In this document: one piece after another, positions 48,766 through 57,962 of the stretch | Numbering within the stretch: position 1 is the stretch's first letter | Layout of the letters: every line of letters begins with the position of its first letter | Source of the DNA: Diphasiastrum complanatum | Lineage: Eukaryota > Streptophyta > Lycopodiopsida > Lycopodiales > Lycopodiaceae | DNA length: 64,000 nucleotides | Assembly (NCBI GenBank): GCA_029204225.1 | Contig: MU831993.1 | Coordinates: 1 to 64,000 of the forward strand | Reading direction: 5' to 3' | Program-made: the position numbers and the translations under genes | The notes under the pieces: generated by a model | What the model was told of the DNA's origin: nothing | Databases searched by the model: none | Seen by the model: only the letters and a program-made list of their open reading frames with translations

Positions 48766-49644
48766 AATCAACTTTAAAAAAAATACTAAATCGCACATGT
48801 GGGCGCCAAAGCTCAAAACCTTTCCTTTGAATTCGCGAGAAAACGTAGGGCACAGGAGGAGGTTTGCTCCTCTTCACGAATTCCTCTGCGACTTCACGAA
48901 TTCCCCCGCGACTTCTTCATGAATTCCTACAAATTCTGCCCATAATTTCCTCTCCAAGTACGAATCCAGGCACAAATTCTAGCAAATACCCCCTTCGCGA
49001 ATTCTTCGACCTGCCCCTTTTTATCTGCAAATACTCCTTTGTAAATTCTTCACGATTTCTTTGACTTCCCCTTCCTGTCCGTGAATACCCTGCTCGCAAA
49101 TTCTTCCTCCATTGACCTGCCCCCCTACTCGCGAATTCTCGCGAATCCTTCACGAATTTCAGCCCACACCTCACGAATACCCCCATTCTTTTTCCTCCTT
49201 CCTCATCAACGTGCCTGAAAAAAAATAAATAAAGATAAAATTAAAAACATTTAAAAAAAAAACTACCGTCAATTTCCATAATTTTTCATTTCGTCATCAT
49301 TATTTGTTATTTTTAATATTTTTATAGGACCCCTTATTTCTTAACTTGTTCCCATTTTATACTACATTCTTTTAAAATTTTTCATATCACTTCCATGTGA
49401 CATTAGATTTCAATGTTGTAAAAGGGAAAAAGTGGTCATTACGTTGAGTTCAATTAAATGGCACCGAAAATGAAAATGCCAAGTCATACAATCAATTGTA
49501 CAAACTGATATCTGTATTCAATAAAATATCACCCAAATTTGGGAATTTTTTACAACTGTGCAAACAATTCTTTTTCTGTATTCATTATATGTTGGTATTT
49601 CATTGTATGTCTATATTTCTATATCAATATGAAACTATGTATAT
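48766..49644. repeat. GAATTC-rich degenerate repeat and AT-rich DNA
   Basis: Between about 48828 and 49160, CACGAATTC, CGCGAATTC or close variants recur about ten times at 15-50 bp spacing in C-rich sequence. The rest, to 49644, is AT-rich and without a recognisable gene. Confidence 0.6.
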
Positions 49645-50572
49645 CTATTCATCTTGGGTATTTACAAATTCCCCAGTCTCATTTAGAATCTGAACATAAC
49701 CTGGCTTAGAAGACCCAGCAGGAGTCTTTGGTCCAGTAGTTGATCTGACCAGTAGACTAAAGATAAGCTCCTGTCGAAATCTGTACACTTCGCCAGCTAT
49801 ATAATCACGGAGGGCAAACTGCAATGAACAATATATTAGATGAATATTATTAATAAACAATATATAACATGAAGATTAAAGAGAAAGGAAACTAATTAAC
49901 TCGCCTTTAAAATATCAACATCCTCTTGAAGAATGTACCACTCAAAAAATAATTTGGCATTGTAAAGAATACACCATGCATAGCTAAATGAGTCATTTTG
50001 TTAGGGTGTCTGCAGTACATTCAACTGATTAATAATGGGACGAAGAAACTTACACTAAACAATGATGATAAACAAAAATACGTAAGAAATGTTCAATGAT
50101 TACCTCAATGCTTACAATTTCACATGCCCCTGCCATGGGATTCTCTATTGAAAAATATTTACAAATAGCCGGCAGCAGCAAGTCAGTATCTTTATGTGTG
50201 TTACGAGCGAAATTCATCTTGAAACAAAAAAGATTTACTACATTATTTGCAGTTTTTTTTACAGAGACTACAGTTAAACTCCAGTGATCACTGCAAAAAC
50301 AAAGAAAAATTCCATTAGATATATGATATAGTGATTACAAGTAAAGAAATAAACATACTTGGTATAATAGGGCATCAACAAAATCTTCACAGCTGGTAAA
50401 CATGCACCAAGGAGACAGTGTGACAAAGTTTTGTTGTCGTCCTTGATGGCCTGCAGAAAAAAATTGTTGAGAAGTGTCAATTCATTCATTGAATTTCTCG
50501 CAATATCAAATTGTAGTAGGGGCAGACCCGTCTCTACACTGGATCGCTGATAGAAACCCTTCTGTCCTTCAT
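49645..50572 (-). pseudogene. Ulp1/SENP-like (C48) protease remnant, four exons
   Basis: Exons, minus strand: 50572-50359, 50290-50104, 50009-49905, 49818-49645; phases match, introns have AG acceptors and GT donors (one GC at 49904). Key blocks: ILLMPYYTNDHWSLTVV across the first junction (the catalytic-His motif of Ulp1 peptidases), QNDSFSYAWCILYNAKLFF where Q..DCG..... is expected, and VYRFRQELIFSLL resembling the C-terminal FRxxL helix. The catalytic Cys position appears to be Tyr (SYAW for xCGx), the Asp is not identifiable, and a TAA lies just before QND. The final exon ends at TAG 49647-49645. Ulp1-like domains occur in SUMO proteases and in many plant transposon proteins (for example Mutator-like and CACTA). 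It was probably once a cysteine protease, now inactive. Confidence 0.6.
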
Positions 50573-50619
50573 CTGAATACAGTCTAGGATTATAAAGTTA
50601 AGAGTAAAACCAATTTCTT

Positions 50620-51378
50620 CTATTTGGAAGAGAATTGGTAGCTGATATTATCTATAACATCAGATATATCTTTCTGAAATTTTAAATAATCATTCGAATC
50701 TATATATAATATAGGTTTGAGATTAATGGGAGGGGGGAGAGGAATAGTATTCACAATGGAGGGGATGTCCAAAATTTTTGTGGCTGAATCAACCACAGTA
50801 TCTAAGGCTAGTGGATTTACAATTGCATCACCTCCAGATGAGGAATGTTGGAGGTCCATGCATCGGACCTTTTTAGGTGCTTGAGCAGAGGATTTCTTGC
50901 TCCTTTTAGGGAAATGTTGCTTGCGAGGCCTCTTTGTGAGAATGTTAGTCCTGTCAATGGGTTTGTCCTTGGGAGTAGAGGGTTCACCCTTGTGAAGTTT
51001 ACAGAATCTCTCCCTCATTCTATACAAAATTTGAAAATCTTTGGGCATTATGGTGACCCGCTTAGCATGGATTGAAATCAAAAAAGAATCTTCAAAAAAA
51101 CATGCCAAATAGTCCTTCACGGACTCCTGCAAGCACTGTAGTGCTCCAAGTGCGAACCTAACAAGACTTTGCAGACTATTCCTGGTAATCAGACGGACAG
51201 TTCTGTAGAAAGGGGCTCTTGGTATCAGGAGTAAGGTGGATCTCTGATATTTCTTAATCTCAGAGAGCCATCTGCTCCTGTTAAGCCTGGTTTGTCGTGG
51301 TGGATTCACAGTAGGAGTACTTGTCGATAGAGTGCCAAGAGAGAAGAAATCCGTCCAGTTCTGTTTGACCCTAGACAC
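50620..51378 (-). CDS. Histone H3-fold protein with long C-terminal extension
   Basis: A 252-codon open frame with ATG at 51378-51376. Residues 40-122 align over the whole H3 histone fold: EIKKYQRSTLLLIPRAPF (alpha-N), then LQCLQESVKDYLACFFEDS (alpha-2), then IHAKRVTIMPKDFQ (loop 2, nearly identical to H3). The segment between alpha-1 and alpha-2 is one residue longer than in canonical H3, as loop 1 often is in CENH3, but there is no Trp there. The N-terminal tail (39 residues) has none of the canonical ARTKQTARKS marks. Residues 123-252 form an extension unknown in H3, with a basic Lys/Arg-rich segment (about 148-171) that could be a nuclear signal. It ends with TAG at 50622-50620, 47 bp before the Ulp1-like exons on the same strand, in another frame. 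It may be a CENH3/H3 derivative carried or domesticated by a transposon. Confidence 0.8.
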   Translation of the reverse strand: MSRVKQNWTDFFSLGTLSTSTPTVNPPRQTRLNRSRWLSEIKKYQRSTLLLIPRAPFYRTVRLITRNSLQSLVRFALGALQCLQESVKDYLACFFEDSFLISIHAKRVTIMPKDFQILYRMRERFCKLHKGEPSTPKDKPIDRTNILTKRPRKQHFPKRSKKSSAQAPKKVRCMDLQHSSSGGDAIVNPLALDTVVDSATKILDIPSIVNTIPLPPPINLKPILYIDSNDYLKFQKDISDVIDNISYQFSSK

Positions 51379-51700
51379 CAGGATAGTATCGATTTTGTAC
51401 GCAGTTATAGTAACAATGATGAGAAGAGGATAACCAGGCTTGCAGAGTTGTGATATGTACTAATGTATCGGTCTTGTGCGAGGGTCGACAAAGAAAAAAA
51501 GTAGCGAATGAGGTAACGACGCACAGAAGCGAAATGTACGGTCGTAGTATCGCTCTTGTGCGCACGTAGAGAGATGAGGCGATGAGGGAGCAAACGGGAC
51601 ACGCAGAGAAGCTATGTGACACGAAAATCAGATGAAAAAAAAGTGAAAATGACCTCTACGCTCGTGACCATGTGCCCTCGGATTTCGCACGTGTGGTCAC
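51379..51700. other. Upstream of the H3-like frame
   Basis: Possible promoter region of the minus-strand H3-like frame. CGCTCTTGTGCG and CGGTCTTGTGCG recur, about 85 bp apart. No TATA box or coding match was identified. Confidence 0.3.
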
Positions 51701-52245
51701 ACGTATGATCCAAACCATTCAATCAACAATTGCCACATGGCATTCACACGTGGTGTAATGGCCATATTCGGTTAAGGACCTGGAATAGTCCTAATATGGT
51801 AGACCGGCCCTCCGGTATTCGAGATTGTTGGTCACGCCATGATTTAATTTCATGTTAAGGCCAGTTTGTGACTAATAACCTTGAGAGGACCCAAACACTC
51901 TAATTGAGACATATGGAGTATTGCATGTACGTGTGACGGGTATAGGCAAGAGGACTGCATGAAGGAATGTGATCTATTTATAGTTGACCTGCATGAGGGT
52001 TGCATGGTTTCATGCACAGGACTCTACTCTTTATATAATGAGGTAGGGATTCTCCCATCGATATATTGGTTTAGGTTACCAGTTTCTCTCTTCTCCTCTT
52101 GCTTCACATGGCATGGCTTGGGGGCTAGATCCAGGTTTGATCTAGGAATGGTTGGGCAGTTTGGCTCCATAGTCTCTCTTATTGTGTTCTCCTATCCTCA
52201 TCTTAGGGGTTATCCCTGTAGGGTCCTTACATTGGTATCAGAACC
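51700..52245 (+). repeat. LTR with primer-binding site, truncated element
   Basis: TGGTATCAGAACC at 52233-52245 is a tRNA-Met-type primer site preceded by ...CCTTACA, a typical LTR end, and TTTATATAATGAG at 52031-52043 is a TATA-like box 190 bp earlier. The LTR start is uncertain (somewhere between 51700 and 51830). The internal region is cut at 52389 by the TR-GAG 3' LTR. Confidence 0.6.
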
Positions 52246-52389
52246 CGGCTAAGATGCAGTCTTGGATAGGATGGAGACAAGCCTACATCGATTTGGAAGT
52301 TGAAGCGCTTGGATTTACATCTCGGTTGGAGTGCTGTCTGTTCTCGAGGAAATTATGGAGTTAAATTCACAAATTCCAGATAACTAGCA

Positions 52390-52952
52390 TGTCATGTGCC
52401 AACCTTAGCATTCAAACATCTAATCCATTCATTAAACATCAAATTACAATGGGAAATGCAAGAAATTAAAAAACTAGTCAAAAATCAAGAAGATAGCTAA
52501 AATTAACAAAACTTCACCAAATTAGGCAAAGTAAGGTATCTTTATTCATGATTATTGATCATTCACAAGATAGGGCCTAATTCTAGAGCATGATCATAGC
52601 TCTCATGTGATTTTAGGCACATGAACCACTTTCTTCATCAAGAAAGCTCTCAAAGAGAAGCTCCAAGATCTCTTAAAACTCAAAATTACAAAATGAACAA
52701 TAGCCTCCAAATTTAGCACGACCTCAGCTATTTATAGTGGTCATTTGTGCCTCTACTATAAGTTTGGGGCCTTGTTTAGCTACATTGGGCCTTACAACCA
52801 TTTCTACAATTCCGCTATTCTCAATTATAGCGAGGTTGTCCAAACCTCTTTATTAACTGTCCTGTTGACTAGTTCTAATCTAATTTAGCTCCATGGCTAT
52901 ATTTGGCAATTCATTAGTAAGCTCATGGGCTATTTACATGCAGCACATGACA
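52390..52952 (-). repeat. 3' LTR of TR-GAG element
   Basis: 563 bp with 10-bp terminal inverted repeats, CAATG..AAATGCAAG near the left end and TATTTATAG near 52731-52739 as a TATA-like site. The 260 bp at its left end match 57399-57658 with only a few differences, so the two LTRs are near-identical. Confidence 0.85.
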
Positions 52953-53491
52953 CTTCCCCTACTTTAAGCATTTTTGCCCTCAAAAATGAAGACCATGTAG
53001 TCCTTTGTTAAGTGCCATGTCTCGTTAATCCTTTGGCGGTAGTTGAGAAGTATTTGGCCACCTTGAATAAGAAACATCTTTTCTTGTATTATTCTTGTCA
53101 GTAGCCATTTACCATTTAAATTTGGTTTCCTCAGATTCAACTTCCAGCTTATTGTTGTAGAACAAGATTGCAACGAGTTTTCTTCATAGAGAACCTTTGA
53201 TCTACAACTGATCCTATAGAATTAATAAGATCACTGAAGAAGAGATTGATGAAACACAGGAAAGCCTCAAGTTGCATTAGTTCTGTATGGGTTGACAGGA
53301 TCCAAACAACAAGACATTCAATAGTCTTCTTCCTTAGTATCTTCCTTGATTGGATAGGCTATCCAATTCTAGATGCGTCTTTTCTTGTCCTTGCATCCAG
53401 TTTTGTTGCCTTGTGCATTGCTCCTTGATGTAGGATCACAATATCCTTTTGTGACTCCAAAGCGTTGATTAAAGCAATGATTTCATCCAAG

Positions 53492-53989
53492 TTATCCGAT
53501 TGAGCATGGAGTTCCGTCTTGTCGAATCATTCTGAGAAAGATAGCGTTATCTCGCTCAAGATGGATGGCCATGGATCCATTGATATCCTCTGTGAGTGAA
53601 GCGATGGGTATAGCTCCTAAATAGTAATGCTCCAAATCAAATGATTCATTGTCCCAATTTGGCCACATTCTAGTTGTTTCCAATTCCTCATTCTGTTCCA
53701 AGAGAGCGTCGTTATGTTGGAATATGAACAACTCATATTCGTTCCATTGTAAGCAATGATGATCCTCAATTTGATCTCCAAAGATAAATTTGTCATATAT
53801 ACAATGATAGGCAATAGTAATATTAATCTCAAAAGCTCTCGAGTCAACAATATTGGAAGGTGAGTCAGAATTCATCTGTTGTTGATGTTGAGACATGATT
53901 GGATGTTCAAGAGACGTATTCTGCAATTCCTTGATTCCTTTCGATCCTTCATCCATTGAAGAATTTCTCTCTGAAATACTTTCGTTCAA
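53492..53989 (-). pseudogene. TR-GAG C-terminal frame
   Basis: A 165-codon frame, overlapping the end of the main gag frame by about 40 bp in another frame. It is acidic, with NWDNESFDLEHYYLGA and no zinc knuckle or protease motif. It may be the shifted C-terminal part of gag or a second protein; I recognise no family. Confidence 0.4.
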
Positions 53990-55442
53990 ACCAGCACCTT
54001 GATGAGCTTGGAATTGACATATTGATAGTTCTGGAGAGTTTTGCTGATGGAGAGTTGAATACTAGGAATTTCTTCCTGCTGATCTGTAGTTGCATCTTTT
54101 GTTGTCTTATCCTTAGATCTTGAATTAATGCCTTTTGCATTACATCTGTCAATGTTGGATTCGCTCGAAGTACTTTATCCAAATGTTGACGAATGTGATC
54201 TTGAAGACCACGTAGATAGTGTTGGATAGATAATTCTTCATCAAGACACCTCTGTTTAGATGCTACCATATGGAATCTAGTATTATATGCCTTTACAGAA
54301 CTAGTTTATTCTAGCATATACCATGAGTCCATATAATAATCTATAAATATTTCTGCACAAAACTCTTTGAAATCATCCCATGACTTCAGTTCATACTCTG
54401 GATGACATAACACTCCTTGAAAGTAGGATGCTGCTATGGTAATTTTGCCCTGATCAGAGATAGAATATAGTCGCAGATTCTCATCGACAATAGATAGCCA
54501 GTCATCAATATGTAATGAACTCATTTCTCCCTCAAAGGTTGGTATGTTCTCAAAAGGAACATCACCAGGATTTCGTTGAATATTGATTTGTTGATGTTGA
54601 TTTGCCTTTGACGAACTGCTCTCACCATTGTAACAGGAACTAGGAATGGTCACTATGCTCCCATAACTAGTATTGTCTCTTGTTTGTAACCCAATAATTT
54701 CCACATTTGGTTTCACAACCATAGAGGAAGCATCTTCTGTTTGCATGGATGTACTGTTGAATGCCATGGTACAAAGAGAAGATTGGTATTCAGAATTATC
54801 TTCTTCAACTTTGTATTGTTTGGAACCAACTTCGTAATCATCATTGTAGTCTCTATCATCACTGATGTAGTGATTGGGATGCACTTCTGTCTCTTGACAA
54901 TGTAATCTTTCATTGTACATGTTGTGGACCGTTGGATCTTCTTCATCATACTCACAACTTTCAGGGATATCATTTGGTTGACCCGTGGGCTCATATTGGT
55001 CCTCATGTTGCCATTCAAAGTGATTATGACCCTCATAGTCAACAATGTTATACTCGGTTTCATATGGACCATCGTTATATTCGTCTGCATCACCATGCTG
55101 ATATTCCCGATCATCTGGTTGACAATCATGATCCGCATCGGAATATTGTTCATGCTTGTTCGTATCATCACATTGTTGATGATCATCTTGCTGACAATCG
55201 CTACCATCTTCACATTGCGAATCATCCTGTTGACAATCGTTACCATCATCACATTCCTCATCATCTTGTTGACAATCATCACCACCATCGTCATACCAGT
55301 CACTTTGGTTATGATACTCATAATCATTTCCATCCCATTGATCTTCATAGTCGGACATATATTCATTATCAGTGTCCATGGTGTAGTGACAAATAGTTTG
55401 TGGGTTACGGGTCCATAAATCTGAATGAAGAATTTGGGACAA
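53949..55442 (-). pseudogene. TR-GAG gag with acidic repeat N-terminus
   Basis: The start is at 55442 (MSQILHSDLW). Residues about 20-190 are very acidic, with repeats of DDCQQDD and CDDGNDC/CEDGSDC. A Retrotrans_gag capsid domain follows: IPTFEGEMSSLHIDDWLSIV, KITIAASYFQGV, KSWDDFKEFCAEIF, then after a TAA at 54308-54306, in the same frame, SVKAYNTRFHMVAS and SIQHYLRGLQDHIRQHL. One stop therefore splits an otherwise continuous frame of about 498 codons. No zinc knuckle is visible. Confidence 0.8.
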
Positions 55443-56793
55443 TTGTAAATTTCACTCGTAAAATCACAAATTTTCTAGTAACAAATTTGTTCTTCTCCAC
55501 CGTTCCAAAATTCTGAGTCCTCGAAGAATGTAACAAAATAGCTATTGGCAAAATGTCAACTTTGTTTCATGGATCAGTTTTGGCTGTTCGATGTAATGAG
55601 CACTTTTCATTTTTACTGCGTCGAAATCTGAGGTCAAATGGAAAAGATATGGAAGTTCAAAGAAATGGATTATAAAATGTAACAACTAGGGCAAAATGAG
55701 ACAAAGTTATAAAAAAAATCAAATGATGATTTTGAGGGTACATATAGATGAATAGTGTCAAGCTCGATGATCTGATTGCTTTTGCTTTTGACTATACTGA
55801 AATCCAACTGCAAACGAAAGAGTTATTGACATACAAAAATCGAGGAACAAACGTAATTAAGCAAACTTAAGAAAAAGGCCCTAACACAATGTTTTTTTTT
55901 TTCTTTGTTTCTTTGAAACATTGGACCGTGAAAGAAATAAAACCGTAAAAATCTTAAAAATGATGGCAAAATTTTTTTCTTGGTTACTTGGGCGATCCAT
56001 TGGGGTGCTTGGAAGCAAAATATAAAATCGTTAAAGAACTAGGAATAAACAGAAAAAATATAAAATCGTTAAAGAACTAGGAATAAACAGAATTTTTTTT
56101 TATCGGGCACGTAAAAAGAAGATTCTGGCAACGTGGGCAGAGGGGCACCGTAGGTAGAGGGACAGTTAGAGAGAGAAAATCTCGACCAATGGAAAGAGAG
56201 GGGCGAGTAGAGAGAGAAAATCTAGACTGATGGAGAGAGGGGCGGGTAGAGAGAGAAATCTCGACCGACAGGGAAATGGTAGGTAATCGAAGGGGAACTG
56301 AAGACGTAGAGAGAGGAAAAAACCAAGTATGATCGAATATGATGTGGACAGGGAGGACCAAGGTGACTGTTGCCTGAGTGTATTGATCTATGCCTTAGTG
56401 ATCAGCCATCGCTGAAGAGGAGGCATTTTCTGGCCGCATGGAGAGGAGTGATCAATTTGTCTGATTAAAGTGGTGAGAGAGAGAAGGAGTGATCACACGA
56501 ACGCGATTGGTATTTGGATTTGTTAATTTTCGTTCCTTTTCTTTCTGGGTTTTGGATCCTGACTTGTTTGCTCATAGATACGGATCACTGAAGCGCTATA
56601 ATTTGAAATGAAGGAAGCATGTTTGGTTGTAAGCAGAACTAAAACAGAAGTGTAGCCTTAATGAGCAATTTGATCTCCTTGGTTGGAACGATCAACTCCA
56701 GTCGCCATTGCTGTCACAGCAAGATTGCCATTATAGATGAGAAGAATTGGCGCGTGGAGGGAGGCGTCGTGAGGAGGGAGGGAGTAAATGTGT

Positions 56794-56836
<43 letters not shown>

Positions 56837-57382
56837 TTAGGGTTAGGTTTAGGGTAGGTAGGTAGGTCAGGTTAGCGTAGGCGTGTAGGGTTAGGTTTAG
56901 GTCGCATGAAGGTTAGGGTTAATTTTTTTTGTTAACGAAAACTTCAAAATGCAAGAACTGGAAAAAATTTACAAAGAAACCAAACTTCAAGAATGAAAAG
57001 TTGAAGTGCTTCTCTCCCAACTTTCCTACCAAAGCTAAGATTTGACCTCTTTCACAAGAATTGTCATATAACTTAGTCAATTCTCAACCAAATTGGCTCA
57101 GATTCAGGCTAAGACTGAGATCTACAATCCTATAGAATGACAGTCACAAATTTCGCCCAAAAGTACAGCAAAAAATGGAGAAAAACAGACTGCAAAAACT
57201 ATCAGAAAATCTCAGTACCTCCAAAAAGCTAAAAGAGAAATATATTGATCTAAAACAAGAAACTACACAAAAAATGAGAATTAGATAGTCAAAAACCGAA
57301 TAAAAAATGTTGGAAATTCAAAAATCAAGAAAGCTACCAAATTTAACAAAATCCACCAAATCTAATGGGGAAAGGATCCAAT
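55443..57382 (-). other. TR-GAG long leader
   Basis: 1.9 kb between the primer site and gag with no long frame. It contains a (GA)16 run (56799-56832), telomere-like repeats (56835-56925), and a 37-bp duplication (ATATAAAATCGTTAAAGAAC at 56021 and 56058). Confidence 0.6.
56835..56925. repeat. Telomere-like repeat cluster
   Basis: TTAGGGTTAGGTTTAGGG, GTAGGTAGGTAGG and GGTTAGGGTTAA in a short stretch resemble degenerate TTTAGGG units. They lie next to a GA run inside a retroelement leader. Confidence 0.6.
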
Positions 57383-57394
57383 GCTCTGATACCA
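57383..57394 (-). other. TR-GAG primer-binding site (tRNA-Met)
   Basis: Minus-strand TGGTATCAGAGC, 4 bp from the LTR end at 57399. Confidence 0.9.
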
Positions 57395-57398
57395 AAAT

Positions 57399-57658
57399 TG
57401 TCATGTGCCAACCTTAGCATTTAAACATCTAATCCATTCATTAAACATCAAATTACAATGGGAAATGCAAGAAATCAAGAAACTAGTCAAAATCAAGAAG
57501 ATAGTTAAAAGTAGCAAAACTTCACCAAATTAGGCAAAGTAAGGTGTCTTTATTCATGATTATTGATCATTCACAAAATAGGGCCTGATTCTAGAGCATG
57601 ATCATAGCTCTCATGTGATTTTAGGCACATGAACCACTTTTTTCATCAAGAAAGCTCT
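57399..57658 (-). repeat. Truncated 5' LTR of TR-GAG element
   Basis: Begins TGTCATGTGCC (plus reading) and matches 52390-52650 nearly base for base until AAGAAAGCTCT at 57658, where unrelated sequence begins. Confidence 0.85.
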
Positions 57659-57698
57659 GGTTTAGAATTAAAAAATACAAAAACAATAAAAATAAAAC

Positions 57699-57962
57699 TT
57701 GAGAGGCAAAAAAAATCCATCAAAAGTACAGCTTCAAAGAATTAATTCTTCTTTTATTAAAAATAAATCTATGCCTAGCTCTATTGACTCAAATGTTTAC
57801 TTCAAGGCCATTGGCACTTCCTTTGTAGATATTATATTATACATTGATGATACATTATTTACCGATAATGACATCAAATTTATCGACGATGCCAAAAGAA
57901 TGTTGTCACAAATGACAAACCTAGAGGAGGCCCATTTTTTTCTCGAAAATTTTGATCCATAG
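57699..57962 (+). pseudogene. Copia reverse transcriptase fragment
   Basis: The frame contains SNVYFKAIGTSFVDIILYIDD, the copia RT catalytic block (YxDD as YIDD), and MTNLEEAHFF, the block usually ending in LG. Only about 65 residues are recognisable and nothing of the rest of pol is nearby. It abuts the truncated TR-GAG LTR. Confidence 0.7.

Larger units (their letters stand above)
52390..57658 (-). mobile_element. Non-autonomous gag-only LTR element (TR-GAG type)
   Basis: On the minus strand: partial 5' LTR (57658-57399), 4-bp spacer, primer site TGGTATCAGAGC (57394-57383), a 1.9-kb leader, gag frames (55442-53492), polypurine tract AAAGTAGGGGAAG (52965-52953) and a 563-bp 3' LTR (52952-52390). 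The LTR has perfect 10-bp inverted ends TGTCATGTGC/GCACATGACA. No protease, RT, RNase H or integrase is present in the 4.4-kb internal region, so it depends on an autonomous partner, like described plant TR-GAG elements. The 5' LTR is cut at 57658. Confidence 0.75.

Noticed and set aside
50845-51075. Plus-strand frame over the H3-like region
   Set aside because: It is the antisense shadow of the H3-like frame.
54924-55418. Two open frames of 154-164 codons, one Ile-rich and one His-rich, plus strand
   Set aside because: They are antisense to the acidic gag repeat; their composition follows from Asp/Glu/Tyr codons on the other strand.
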